From Crambe crambe (taxonomy: Eukaryota; Porifera; Demospongiae; Poecilosclerida; Crambeidae): a DNA stretch of 64,000 nt. The notes below the pieces were generated by a model. It was not told where the DNA came from and did no database searches. It worked only from the letters and a program-made list of their open reading frames with translations. The stretch's first letter is position 1. Every line of letters begins with the position of its first letter. Of this stretch, positions 12,096 through 22,111 are shown one piece after another. The stretch lies in contig OZ004581.1 in NCBI GenBank assembly GCA_963924555.1, positions 2,914,001 to 2,978,000 of the forward strand, given 5' to 3'. Both the position numbers and the translations under genes were made by a program.

Positions 12096-12306
12096 GGCTG
12101 GCTATCAACTATCTAGTCTCCCCAACTATTTTTGCCCGCCTTCACGGTCTATATTGAACACGTGGTTCAATTCACTAGGATCACTGTTTACTTAGTTACA
12201 ACCCACACAATGCACTGTCCCATACTAGATTTGAGATAACCAACTTGCAAACTGCTGTACTATAATAACATTTACATATCGTGCGTGCAAGAGTTATTAC
12301 AGTGAC

Positions 12307-12681
12307 GTCATCACAATGCTTTGCATTTCTCTAGTTGTCATGATCATATAGTTACATGTGTCCTGTTAAAAATCCAGAAAATTCCTGCAAATGGAACCTA
12401 ATAATTATATAAGGCAATCATTAGTAGCTAGCTATAGCTAAGTAAGCTATCTAATTAAGCAAGCAAACAAGCTCCATATTAAGAGAGGGGGAGGGGGAGT
12501 AACCTACTCCCCCTATTTTATAAGCTGCATGGAAGAAAGTTATCTGCACCGTGCGGCTATAGCTAGCTACGAATCTAACCTCTCGAAGTGCCTGAGCGGA
12601 AAAAGCCAATTATTATTTTTGCGCTATCTCATTCTGCATTGCGCGCGCATGCACATTAAAAATCTCCATAATCAGCAGTTA
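12307..12681. other. Flank between LTR element and repeat segment
   Basis: AT-rich and gene-free. It includes a CTCCCCCTA/GGGGGAG inverted pair near 12487-12515 and a GCGCGCGCATGC run near 12640. Confidence 0.5.
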
Positions 12682-13934
12682 ATCATAGTAAGTATATAAA
12701 GCATCAATGATACAGTTATCATTGATGAATAGCTATGACATTGTAATGTGATCCTAACTGCCACAAGAAAAAGAGAAGAAGTTTATCGAAGAGGTAAGCT
12801 GAAGCCTGAATTCAGGAAATAATCAGTTGATTGGGGGACCATGAAACCATCATAGATAATATAATGCTATAGCTACATACAGTAGCTAGATGTAGCTTAG
12901 AGCTACTTAAAGAATCATTATACCACTCATAATAGCTAATTATAGCTACAGCTATTATTACAGCTCCTCTTTACTTAGCCATGCAATTACGTTTAAAGAA
13001 TTTCTTTCATGAAATCATCCCAAACTTTTATAGCTAATGATCATGTAGCTATAGCAGCTACATATAGCTATGTATGTATCACTACATGTTCATTATGACT
13101 AAAAAAATGCATGAGTTGTGGGGAGTCAGAAGTCCAAATGTGTGCTTTTTGCATACCTGCTGCATGAGACTGCAGTAGCACAATAGAATCTGGAAGTACG
13201 TAGCTTTCTCTTATCTTTGAAGGCTCTCAGCTCTCATTATAACTGAGAAGATACGCGTAGCTAACTGTTTGCAGTAACTATGATATGGTAGCTAGCTAGC
13301 TACACCTAGCTACGAACATATTATCCTCTAGCGTAGGATGGAATGCCATGAACATGAGACAGCACATTCCTAATCTCCCTTATAAATAATCATACTGTAT
13401 ATTAAATATTATACTAATATTAATATTGCTACAACCCCCACCTGCAGTGGAATGTATAGCTATTACAGGGCAAAGGAAGGAGTTTGAAATACTATACGTC
13501 CATGTAGCTAGGTGGGAAAGATGTAATATGATCATGAACTATTAGCTACTCAATTTGCAATATTTTTCCATCTCAGTTTCATGTACGTAGAATACTAATT
13601 TTTAAGCTGGGATTAAGTTGTATATCCTTATATCCATTACAACCAATTCATGCATTAGATATACAGCTTCAATAATGACCAAAAAAATTTTTTAAATCCT
13701 ATGTTGTCCTCAAAGTTAGTTATTGATTGATAGCTTATTTTCCCCAAAATATTGTTATTGATCAATAGCCACTTTTAATTTAACTTAATTAACCTTGTTT
13801 TCCCCAAAATATTGGTCAGACCATGGGCCTGACTGGCCTTACCTGTTCCACCGCCTATGTATAGGCTAGATACCATTCATTGACAAGTGATTTAAGGGAA
13901 AGTACCCTATGTATACGTATGATGCTTGAATATA
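12682..13934. repeat. Long dispersed repeat, copy 1
   Basis: This 1.25-kb segment is almost identical to 24385-25717, starting at ATCATAGTAAGTATATAAAG and ending after GTATGATGCTTGAATATA. Its right part (CCCAAAATATTGGTCAG to CCACCGCCTATG) also appears within the element at 22112-22957. There is no ORF of note. It probably belongs to a non-autonomous transposon family. Confidence 0.85.
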
Positions 13935-14025
13935 TGTAGAACCCACTAATCTGTTAGGTAGTGATCATTCATATGTACATATGTACTTTTTAAAGGTGCC
14001 TGTAAAAAAATCATGTCGATGTTAC

Positions 14026-14510
14026 TGTTTCTTCCATTATAATATATTGGCTTGTTTCAATAATCGTAAGGTTACCTAAGTTCAAACTGATAATTGAAAT
14101 AGAACAATGGCGAAGGAATGGCCTATAGTATCGAAAGTACATTCGAATTTAATAGCCTGAAAACATTCTCAATAACTGCCTAAATTATAATATATTGAAA
14201 TCGCTAAATTTTTGTACCCATAGACAAAGCTGCCTTAAGGTATGTAGAAAGAGTGTTATATTTTAATAGAAACCATGTAACTGACCTATTATAGCTTCAC
14301 GACTGAGAATGGGATTTACAGGAGTGGATGTAGGAACTATAATAATTATAGAAATCATAATTTCAAGAAGAGACAATTAACATACAACATATTATATAAC
14401 ATCATTAACTCTTACTTTCCCTGCAAAAAAGGGGCAGTCCCTGTCCAGAATGCCCTCATCTGATCAGCAGTGCATGTTCTTGTTTCATTACCAACCAACA
14501 AGTAGTCATA
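14026..14510 (-). pseudogene. Inverted duplicate of a sushi exon, its intron and the next exon
   Basis: This segment is the reverse complement of about 28552-29037, part of the ZU5/death receptor gene. It carries the 3' half of the sushi exon (ending in the region for APFCRE), the following intron, the small stalk exon (PTSTPVNPILSREA) and the start of the next intron. The sushi part has six A where the parent has five T, giving a one-base frameshift. It has no 5' half and no partner exons, so it is a gene fragment and not an alternative exon. Confidence 0.82.
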
Positions 14511-15605
14511 ACATAGTCAAGTTGGGTATATATATGGGCATGGATATTGAAATTAGGAGGGGTAGGAGTGATAGGAATGCAGCTAAATTTTATGGCTATC
14601 CCTACTTCACTTTTTATTTAGAAGAAATTTTTTGCACTTACTTGTTTCCATTCTTTTTCTTTGTAATTAGCTATTATAAATTGATAACATAAATATATTT
14701 TCTGAAATGTTCTTAATTTGGTAAGTACATAGCACTGGATATGGAAGATTATTAACAATATTTGTGCATTATTCATATTCATAAGAAGTAGTTATTCCTT
14801 CATACCCTGCACCTATGGTTTGCAAATAGCTAATTATATGCATTCCCTTGCTAAGAAAAGCTGAATGATTAATTTTGAATGTTAGCTATATTCCTCAGGG
14901 ATGATTGACTGATGAGGAGGTTTCAGAACGAGAAGGTGCAGTAGTGAAGAACCTGGAAGAAATGAATGGCTGGACACTTAGCTAATTAGCTATTGGTGTT
15001 TTTTTTTCCAATTAATATGTGGGGACATGTGCAATAAGGAGTGGTTGGGCAGTTTTTTTATTGAGAGTACCCTCTCATGCATGTGTGCTGAGGGTTTATT
15101 GTTTGCAAGCATAGGAGTGAAGAATGTTTTGTTGTCTTGAGGGAGGAGAGTATGACTGACATGAAGGAGGAGTATCTGTAGTGAATACAGTACTGAGGAG
15201 TGAAAACATTAGAGTGGAGGAGCAGAAGGAAATGAATCAATAATAGTTGTTGAGGTTTTGTTGTCTTGCATATGAGGGAGGAGGGTATGAGGGATGAGCA
15301 TGTGGAGTGCAAATGAGTGTTGAGGTTTGGTTGTCTTGCACGAGGAAGGGTATGGGGAATGAGCAAATGAGAGTAGCAATTTGTGATGCGCATGCACATT
15401 TGATGTAGCAGGATTTTGTGCAGAAGCTTAGTATAGAGATCTGCTGTTTGTGTACGTGATGATCGCGAGATATATATCTATAAAGCAATAGGGTTAAATG
15501 AAGCCAAGCTATAGCATCTTTATGCTTGCCTTGAGTTAGAGAATTTCTGCAAGTATTGAGATACAAATGAAATGTTTTATAGTGTTTGAGTGTGTGACTT
15601 ACTTT
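14511..15605. other. Gene-poor stretch with an imperfect purine-rich tandem repeat
   Basis: Around 15110-15350 three diverged copies of a roughly 80-bp unit occur, sharing TTTTGTTGTCTTG followed by GAGG-rich sequence. Overlapping minus-strand reading frames there (62-113 codons) are low-complexity by-products. The position downstream of the proline-rich gene's stop suggests 3' UTR or flank. Confidence 0.5.
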
Positions 15606-16465
15606 TTATTTTTGATGATAGTGGAAATGCACTGGAAACGACAAGTAGCTATATATAGCTAAGTGATTTTGTAATGTTTTATATTACTTACAGTTTCCTC
15701 GATACATATTAGGGTCTGGAATTAAAGATTATGGTGATACATGCTATATAATGTGTTGGTGGAAAATGGTTAAGTATGTACTCACATGGGAACGGGCAGA
15801 ATCGAACACCCCTCCCTCTGCGCCTGGCCCTGGCCCTAGCCCTCCACCCTGGGTGAGGGTGTGCAGTTGGAAGTGGCACCGGATGAAGTAATTGTAAGAT
15901 GCTATCTATAGTTAGTTGCTTACCTTCTGGGAGGGGGTGCACAGCTGGAGGTGGCACTGGATGATGTAATCGTAAGATCATGAAATGTTTTATTTATAGT
16001 TGCTTACCTTCTGGGAGGCCGAGGGGGCGTGCAGTAGGTGGTACTGGATGACGTAATTGTAAGAGTAATGAAATGTGTTATCTATAGTTGCTTACCTTCT
16101 GGGAGGGGGTGCGCAGCTGGAGGTGGCACTGGATATAAGAGTAATGAAATATGTTATCTATGTATAATTCTTTACCTTCTGGGAGGGGGCGCACAGCTGG
16201 AGGTGGCACTGGATGATGTAATTGTATGAGTAATGAAATTGTTATCTTTAGTTACTTACCTTCTGGGAGGGGGTGTGCAATGGGAGGTGGGGCGCGCAGC
16301 TGGAGGTGGCACTGGATGATGTAATTGTATGAGTAATGAAATAGTTACTTACCTTCTGGGAGGGGGTGTGCAAAGGGATGATGTAATTGTAAGATCGTGA
16401 TATGTGTTATGTATAGCTAGTTAGTTGCTTACCTTTTGGGAGGGGGTGTGCAGCTGGAGGTGGCA
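15606..16465 (-). CDS. Proline-rich protein built from tandem 33-nt microexons (5' end not found)
   Basis: On the minus strand, microexons at 16433-16465, 16176-16208, 16096-16128 and 15924-15956 (33 nt each) and 16008-16043 (36 nt) are each bounded by CCAG and GTAAG. Each is phase 1-1 and encodes one VPPPAVHPLPEG-type repeat. Introns between adjacent units are 47-52 nt. A 63-nt exon follows (15786-15848, WRARARARRRGRGVRF), then a 24-nt exon (15692-15715, YPNMYRGN) and a last exon starting at 15631 (LHFHYHQK, stop at about 15606). All stay in one frame. Copies at about 16260-16311 (52 nt) and 16353 (no acceptor) look broken. The 5' exon may lie beyond the P-like insertion, near 21858-21950. 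The family is unknown to me. Confidence 0.6.
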
Positions 16466-16470
16466 CTGGT
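15841..16470. repeat. Exon-bearing minisatellite, about 80-95 bp unit, 7-8 copies
   Basis: The unit core on the plus strand is TTACCTTCTGGGAGGGGGTG followed by GCAGCTGGAGGTGGCACTGG and an AT-rich spacer with GTAATGAAAT. Copies begin near 15920, 16005, 16093, 16173, 16257, 16350 and 16430, with a diverged one near 15850. Each core is a microexon read in reverse. Confidence 0.9.
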
Positions 16471-16863
16471 TGAGATCAGTGGAGTAGTTCCAAACTGATA
16501 GTGCTACGTAGTCAGAGAAAGAAACACTTATGAAAGAGTGAATATGGTTGACACTGAACACATTTTTTTGTACAAATAGCTGCAGAGCACTGGAATTGTA
16601 AGGAAACAGTTCCAAAGTTGCAAGCAGCTGATTATAAAATGAAAAGAAGCACTGGACTCAGGAGTCAAACAAAGGAAAGAGTGAGTATAACCATAGACTA
16701 TAGAGGTTCCAGAATGGACTGGAAACGGGAAAAATTGAATATTCATCCGCGTTGCGCTACTCCGTATATTTGTAGTACATTATTCCGTATCTCACCAATT
16801 CTCAGCTGCCTCATTTTTTTGGTTGTGTTCTAGCTAGCTTAGATCATGGATCATTAGATAGCT

Positions 16864-18042
16864 ATGGCTGAAGCTGCAGGGAGCAACGAACCTACGAGTT
16901 CATCAACAAGTGAGTCTATATGGCTATGCAACTAGCTAGTTTTCAAGCTAGCTAACTAGCTATTTAATAAATAATAGCTACAGTTGACTCTACCGGCTTT
17001 GAAAGTAACAGTTCTTGGAGTGACATTTTCAGAGCTGCTGTGACTGGTGTGTTGGACGATTCCATATTCTTGAATACTACACCAAGGTCAGTAGCTATCT
17101 TTAATAGCATGGCTTTAGCTACAGCTATTCATATGATTTTGTAATGGTAGGATTGTTTTGGCAAGAGAATGTGCTGTACTTCTTCTGGAGAGACAGAGTG
17201 AATTAGTGATATGCAGATTTGTTGAGCATCTTGGGAGTAAATTAGCTGCAATCCTTGCAAACTCACTTGCTACTGCCAGCCAGAGCTACTCCAAAAGAAG
17301 GGAAAAGTTGTGGACTCTATTTTATGATTTCAGATCACGTGAGCTTGGTAGCCTATGGAGGAATCTCCTTACACAACTCAAACTTCCTCGAAAATATGAG
17401 GATCCATGGCTCATACAAACTGTTTCCAGGTTAGCTTTAGAAAAGTTAGTGTGCATAAAGCACCCTCTCCCTTCCGAGTCTCCAGACCCAAAGCAATTAA
17501 CTGCGGATGAGCATAATGCTCTAAGATATGCTGCAGGGTATGTGCTTTTGTCCCTGAAGAGAAAATTTGCCCCCACTAATCCATCAATTGTTTCGTGGAT
17601 AGAGAAACAAACAGATACACATTGCACATTCACAGATTGCTCATATATGCAGTTCACAAAGATTTGGGTGGAGAAGGTTAACAGAGGGGGACTATTCTTA
17701 GTCAGTGACAGTGTGTATGAAGTATTTCTTGCTATGGAGTTAGTCCTTCGTCAATTTATAAAAGATATGTCAGATAATCATGGAATTGATAAGGATAAAG
17801 TTATCAATTTTATACACAACGACAACGAAATACAATTCTACTGGGCAATGATGACATTTGACATTGACGAAACAACTTCACAGACCGTCCTAATGGAAAT
17901 TATTAAACTCTGGGTCACTATAAGGGGGTTTAGTTATGCAAGCACTATTGTTGAACATTATAAACATTCAAGTGGAGCTCTCAAGCATAAAAAGTCTCTG
18001 AGAAAAGAACTAAAAAAGCAGAGCTCAGACACTTGTGAATAA
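16864..18042 (+). CDS. Accessory protein of the P-like transposon
   Basis: Three exons: 16864-16909 (MAEAAGSNEPTSSSTS), 16984-17086 and 17151-18042, with clean GTGAGT and GTCAGT donors and phases 1 and 2. The protein is about 346 residues, with no signal peptide or membrane segment. After a helical N-terminal half (LLLERQSELVICRFVEHLG) it has a conserved-looking block: HNALRYAAGYVLLSLKRKF, a short CTFTDC stretch, then WVEKVNRGGLFLVSDSVYEV. A basic tail (KKSLRKELKKQSS) closes it. I recall similar RYAAGYV-type proteins as uncharacterised in invertebrate genomes, but cannot name a family. Its place inside the terminal repeats and its intact frame argue for a role in the element, for example as a DNA-binding or regulatory partner. 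Confidence 0.75.
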
Positions 18043-18102
18043 CATTACATTATTAGATAATATTATAGCAAGCTGTAATATACATGAATTTTGATGATAC
18101 TA

Positions 18103-21100
18103 TCATTTTCTTTTACGTTTTTCAAGTGGTGTATTATCCACAGAAATTGGGGTAATTTCTGACCGCTTCCTACGCCTGCAGTTTCCTCTGAAAGGTTGCA
18201 ATGCTGCTGATCCCTGTACCCTAAGTGATACAGTATTTTGCAAGAATGTGTGCACATTTGGATTATCATTCCTGCCACAGCTCATTCTATGTCGCCCAAA
18301 AAAAGCTTCAAGTGGATCTTGATTCAAGTGTTCTGTCAAAACGCACTTTACTCCAGGGATAGACAAGCAATATCGCACCAATTCCACCACAGATTTTACT
18401 GCATACACACAAAGAAGCATGAATAGCTATATGCATGCATGGTGGTAGAATTATTAATGAAAAGGCCTACCAGTAAAATCAAGCCCATGTCTAGTTTCTC
18501 TGGCAAGCTGTGATTTCTCAATATCTTGCTTCATTTTCTCCTTTTCACTCTTTTCCTTTTTCTTATTTTTCTCCGTTGTACACACTGCTGCTGTTTTTTC
18601 TTTCTCATACTGTGATTGTATTACTTCCTCTTTCTCAAAGTCTTCTTTCTCTTCTTCCTCTACCTCGCATTCCTCTTCCTCTTTCTCACACTCTGCTTCC
18701 TCCTGTATTGGCTTCTCATTCTCTTTCTCACGTTTTTCTTTCTCTGCCTGCTTCAACTCATACTTTGATTTGTAATATGTCGTAACATTATCCTCCCATT
18801 CTTTAAAATATCCCAAGAAGTCTTTTTCCAGCCACTATTACAAAGATACATGTAAAGGTACAAGGTACATATGCTATTTATACTTACAGAGAGGCGGGCA
18901 TCATCAGAGCTCCTGTAAGGTCTCAAATCTGGCTTTCTTCTATATATAGCCTCATTAAAATTTCTAACATTCATGCAGTCAAAAAAACGATCAAATATTC
19001 TGATAAACCGTTCAGTCTCACAAAGAGCATTGTTTTCTTCAAGGCTGAATGCCTCTGCAACAGATTTACTCATAACCTATAATATGAGGTTATCAGATCT
19101 TTTTTTCAAAGTGTATTTAATTTAATAGCTTACTTGTGCAGCAAGATCGACCCTCATTTTGCTATAAGATGTCAAATGAACATGTTCATATTTGAGCTTC
19201 GGTAGAATGCTCAAACCTGGAGTTGAATGTGTCATCATGCAATGACGCTCATACAACCTTACCAGGTGCTGCCAACTAATTTCCTGACCGTTAATCTATA
19301 ATGCAATGCATGCTTTATAATTAATAACCTTGACTAAGTATAACATACCCATAGGTGTCTGGTGTTTGAATGAGCATGGGAATTAGCCCAGCTATTTCTT
19401 GCTGTCTTTAGCAGGTGGGGGACGTCTGAAATTAAAAATATCGGCCTCTCTTCGTCTGCATAGACATTTGCAATTTTATGACTGATTCCTGTGCCCTTTT
19501 TGTGCATGCCATAGAATTTTCTATTGCATGAAGCACCATCAGAAACCATTGCAAGCACTTTCAGCCCTAGCATTTCTAGGCGTTCCACACATTTCCATAC
19601 TATGGGATGGAGAGTATCTCCAGATGCAGTCTTGACAGGGAACTGTGCATAGGGGAATTTCAGTGCTGAGCAGATACCTCTCACCATGAACACCAGCATG
19701 TGTGTAGCAAGCTGAGGTATGTGTGCTTCTTCATCATTACAAGTTCGCTCAATGGCAGATAAGTGCTGATTAATATCAGTTATATCTACAAAGCCAATCA
19801 GTTCACCACTGTGCTTATTGTATACCAAATCCTCTTTCACCTTCACTTCATCAAATATAAGTGCCACATACTTTTCATGTTCAAGTGTGATATTTGCTTC
19901 CTTCACTAATTGCTCATCGACATCTCTCTGCAACCCTGATCTTGCTTTTATAATGTTGGTGTAATCCCGTAGTGTCCTCTCTGATGGAAGTTTTACAACA
20001 CCTGCATGCATTAGATACTTTAGGTGACCACTGATGATATGAAGTGCAACCCTCCCCTCCAAGGACATACCACTGACCTGATGACCTGAATGAGTTATAA
20101 CATGAGGATGAGAGCATCCTCAAGTGGATGCACCATTTTATCATCATAGGGTGCCAGCGCATTTGCTTTGGATTCTTTTGAAGGCTTTCCTTCTGCTGAT
20201 CCCAGAAAATACGGGCAAAGGAATTTGGTGGGTATGTGTCACTCATTTCAGATGCTATTACCTGCATGTACATATGTATATTAGCTATGTATGAAAGTAT
20301 GTGGGCAAAGGAATAGATTGGGTTAAAAATGCATGGTGTCAGATGCTATACCTGCATATCAGAATTTAAATGATCATCCAGTGTGACTCCAGCAGCTTGT
20401 GTTAGTTTATAAATTTTTTTTCTCAGCTGCTCTATCTTCCTACTGAGGGTTTTGTTCTCAATTCTGCTATTATGTAGCCTTTCCCTCAGTTCAGGTGTGT
20501 GCAGGTAGCGATAATTTGTGTGACTACTGGTATCCAACCTTTTCTTTTTCTTAGGACTGCTAATCTTGCTGCTGGAAACCAGGGCCCTCAAATTTTTTCG
20601 ATAACTGGCACAGCTTACACACTTTGAGGTACTGGAAATAAGGTCGCAACGTGATGATCTCACAGTTGCACTACTGGACACATCATCACCAGTTAGAAGA
20701 GGCAGTGATAGTGATTTGTCCAGGTAGGCTGATACGACACCATTATGCCGTTTGATGGAACCATTTCTACTCTCCACCAGTGACACAAATTGTTGCTCAG
20801 GATTACCACAGCAAATTTTGCACTTGTCAAGTATAAGTATCAATTTTTGCAGTGAAGTGGGATCCAACTTTTCACTAATTCCCGTAATTGCTGAACAAGA
20901 GTGACTGATTTCTTTGCCATGGACGTACATTTTCCATGTGAAGTCAGGCTGGATGGTAATGCATCTAGTAACTTCAGAGCTATTATCCTGTCTTGCTTCA
21001 AGTTTGCACAGACCAACTGTAGACTGATCTACCCAGCATGGTGGCAGAGAGAGTTCACTCTTTAGAAAGTCTAAAGATTGGGGCTTCATGGGGTATTAAT

Positions 21101-21293
21101 AAATTTGGTAGTTATTATGGACAATAGCAATAGCTACTGTTACAAGAAGTACCTGATGAGAGTGTGGAATCACTTCATCTTGAGTTACTTTAAGCCATTT
21201 CACTTTATGTGGCCTGCCAATTTTATTGATTTTTTTGGATTGTCTCTTTCTTTCCTCATTTTTTCGGGAAACAAGTTTTTGTTTTCTTCCCAT
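18103..21293 (-). CDS. P-element / THAP9-like transposase without a recognisable THAP domain
   Basis: Eight exons with matching phases: 21153-21293, 20352 to about 21080, 20078-20261, 20001 (start) to 19349, 19134-19295, 18888-19076, 18471-18834 and 18103-18398. Family landmarks occur in order: RWHPMMIKWCIHLR, KLPSERTLRDYTNII, ALIFDEVKVKEDLVYN (first catalytic D), VFMVRGICSALKFPYAQFP, AMVSDGASCNRKFY (second D), FLISDVPHLLKTARNSW, KMRVDLAAQ, FDRFFDCMNVR and LNQDPLEAFFGRHR...GRNDNPNVHTF, which carries the late acidic residue. The N-terminus lacks the C2CH THAP finger. It has a basic RKQKLVSRKNEERKRQSKK head and two CxxC clusters (CKICCGN, CVSCASYRK). A Glu/Lys-rich insert of about 90 residues (exon 7) interrupts the C-terminal part. 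No lesion is seen, so activity is possible. Confidence 0.9.
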
Positions 21294-21851
21294 ACTGTAT
21301 GTATTATGATTTTATAAGTTAGATGTTGCAGATGTATATAACATACACAATAAGTTAGCATATAAATTTTGCTTCAGTTTGTTGTGCACTTTCCAGGAAA
21401 ATTACACAAAGTAAGTGCAACCATAGTGCTTTTATACAGCTAATCTTGGTTACAATAATGAATGGAGCTAAGATTTTCTGACTAAGCAATGGCCCACCAT
21501 GTACTTGAAGCCCTGAAATATTTAAAACACATGAATGTGATGTCCTTCAGTGAGAAAAAATTACACAAGTTTTTTTTGTGAATTTCCATTCTTAAGGCTT
21601 ATTTTCATCCCTTATGCAGGTTATTTTTTATTCTTTCTATAATGATATTCATCTACATGTAACTACGCTTAAATTAACATGGTTAATGTCGGTATTACTT
21701 ACGTAAGGTAGCACGGAAGTGGTTTTGATGACGAGGCTTGCCTTAGCAACACTGCGCAACGAGGATTTCCAGCCTAATTAATGTTAACGTAATGCGCGCA
21801 CGTGACCCCGTTTCCAGTCCATTCTGGAACCTCTATAGTCTATGGTATAAC

Positions 21852-22110
21852 ATACCTTGTTGAACAAACAGCAGAAGACCTTGACCTTGTGTCTCAGAAG
21901 AGTGACTATTACTTAATTTTTTGATTCAGAGGTAGAAGGATTGCACTTTAAAAGCAGCTGCACTTCAAAAGAAGCTAGCACGTGCGCGTGCAACGCGCGC
22001 GCATTGCATACTACGTAATACTACGTAATACGCACGCACAGGCTTCAAAATGGCGGATGAAAAGTAGCTAGTGCATCTATACCACTGAATTGTGAAGTAT
22101 AACCTTTACA
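21852..22110. other. CpG-containing flank, possible 5' exon or promoter of the proline-rich gene
   Basis: On the minus strand a possible donor (TTCAACAAG then GTATGT) lies at 21857-21858, immediately before the P-like element. Upstream are GCGCGCGC-rich sequence and a TACGTAATAC direct repeat (22010-22031). An open stretch reads SSETQGQGLLLFVQQ in the frame that would join the microexons, but it has no ATG. The link is tentative. Confidence 0.3.
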
Positions 22111-22111
22111 G

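Larger units (their letters stand above)
8873..12257. mobile_element. Tc1/mariner (IS630)-like transposon with convergent accessory ORF
   Basis: A 3385-bp element with terminal inverted repeats beginning CAGCAGTTTGCAAGTTGGTT (20 bp identical at both ends) and flanked by TA at 8871-8872 and 12258-12259, the target duplication of this superfamily. It sits in the 3' LTR of the retrotransposon, so it is the younger of the two. It holds a DD34E transposase on the left (+), a broken second ORF on the right (-), and a large inverted-repeat insertion between them. Most Tc1 elements are 1.3-2.4 kb with one gene, so the second ORF is unusual. Confidence 0.88.
7264..12301 (+). mobile_element. Ty3/gypsy-type LTR retrotransposon, internally deleted, with a nested DNA transposon
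   Basis: The 5' LTR (7264-7439, TGTGGTAGAC...GTTATTACA) is matched by a 3' LTR at 8744-8870 that resumes at 12260-12301. The element is flanked by a 5-bp target duplication, GTGAC, at 7259-7263 and 12302-12306. A purine run (AAGAGGGGGGAG) sits directly before the 3' LTR as the polypurine tract, and CTGGCGACGAGG follows the 5' LTR where the primer-binding site is expected. The interior holds gag-like and integrase sequence only; protease, reverse transcriptase and RNase H are missing. The 3' LTR is interrupted by the Tc1/mariner-like element at 8873-12257. It is non-autonomous and old enough to have collected lesions. Confidence 0.88.
16692..21844. mobile_element. Intact-looking two-gene P-element-like transposon
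   Basis: This 5153-bp element is bounded by perfect 38-bp terminal inverted repeats that start CATAGACTATAGAGGTTCCA and end in GGAAACGGG. Its 7-bp direct target duplication, GTATAAC, is at 16685-16691 and 21845-21851. It encodes a P/THAP9-type transposase from the right end (-) and a second three-exon gene from the left end (+), converging near 18050-18100. I see no frameshift or stop in either. It appears to have landed in a 44-nt intron of the neighbouring proline-rich gene: without it, GTATGTTATAC...GAGTCCAG would be one short intron. Confidence 0.9.

Noticed and set aside
15058-15566. Three overlapping minus ORFs of 62-113 codons
   Set aside because: Frame variants of an imperfect purine-rich tandem repeat, with no splice context or recognisable domain.
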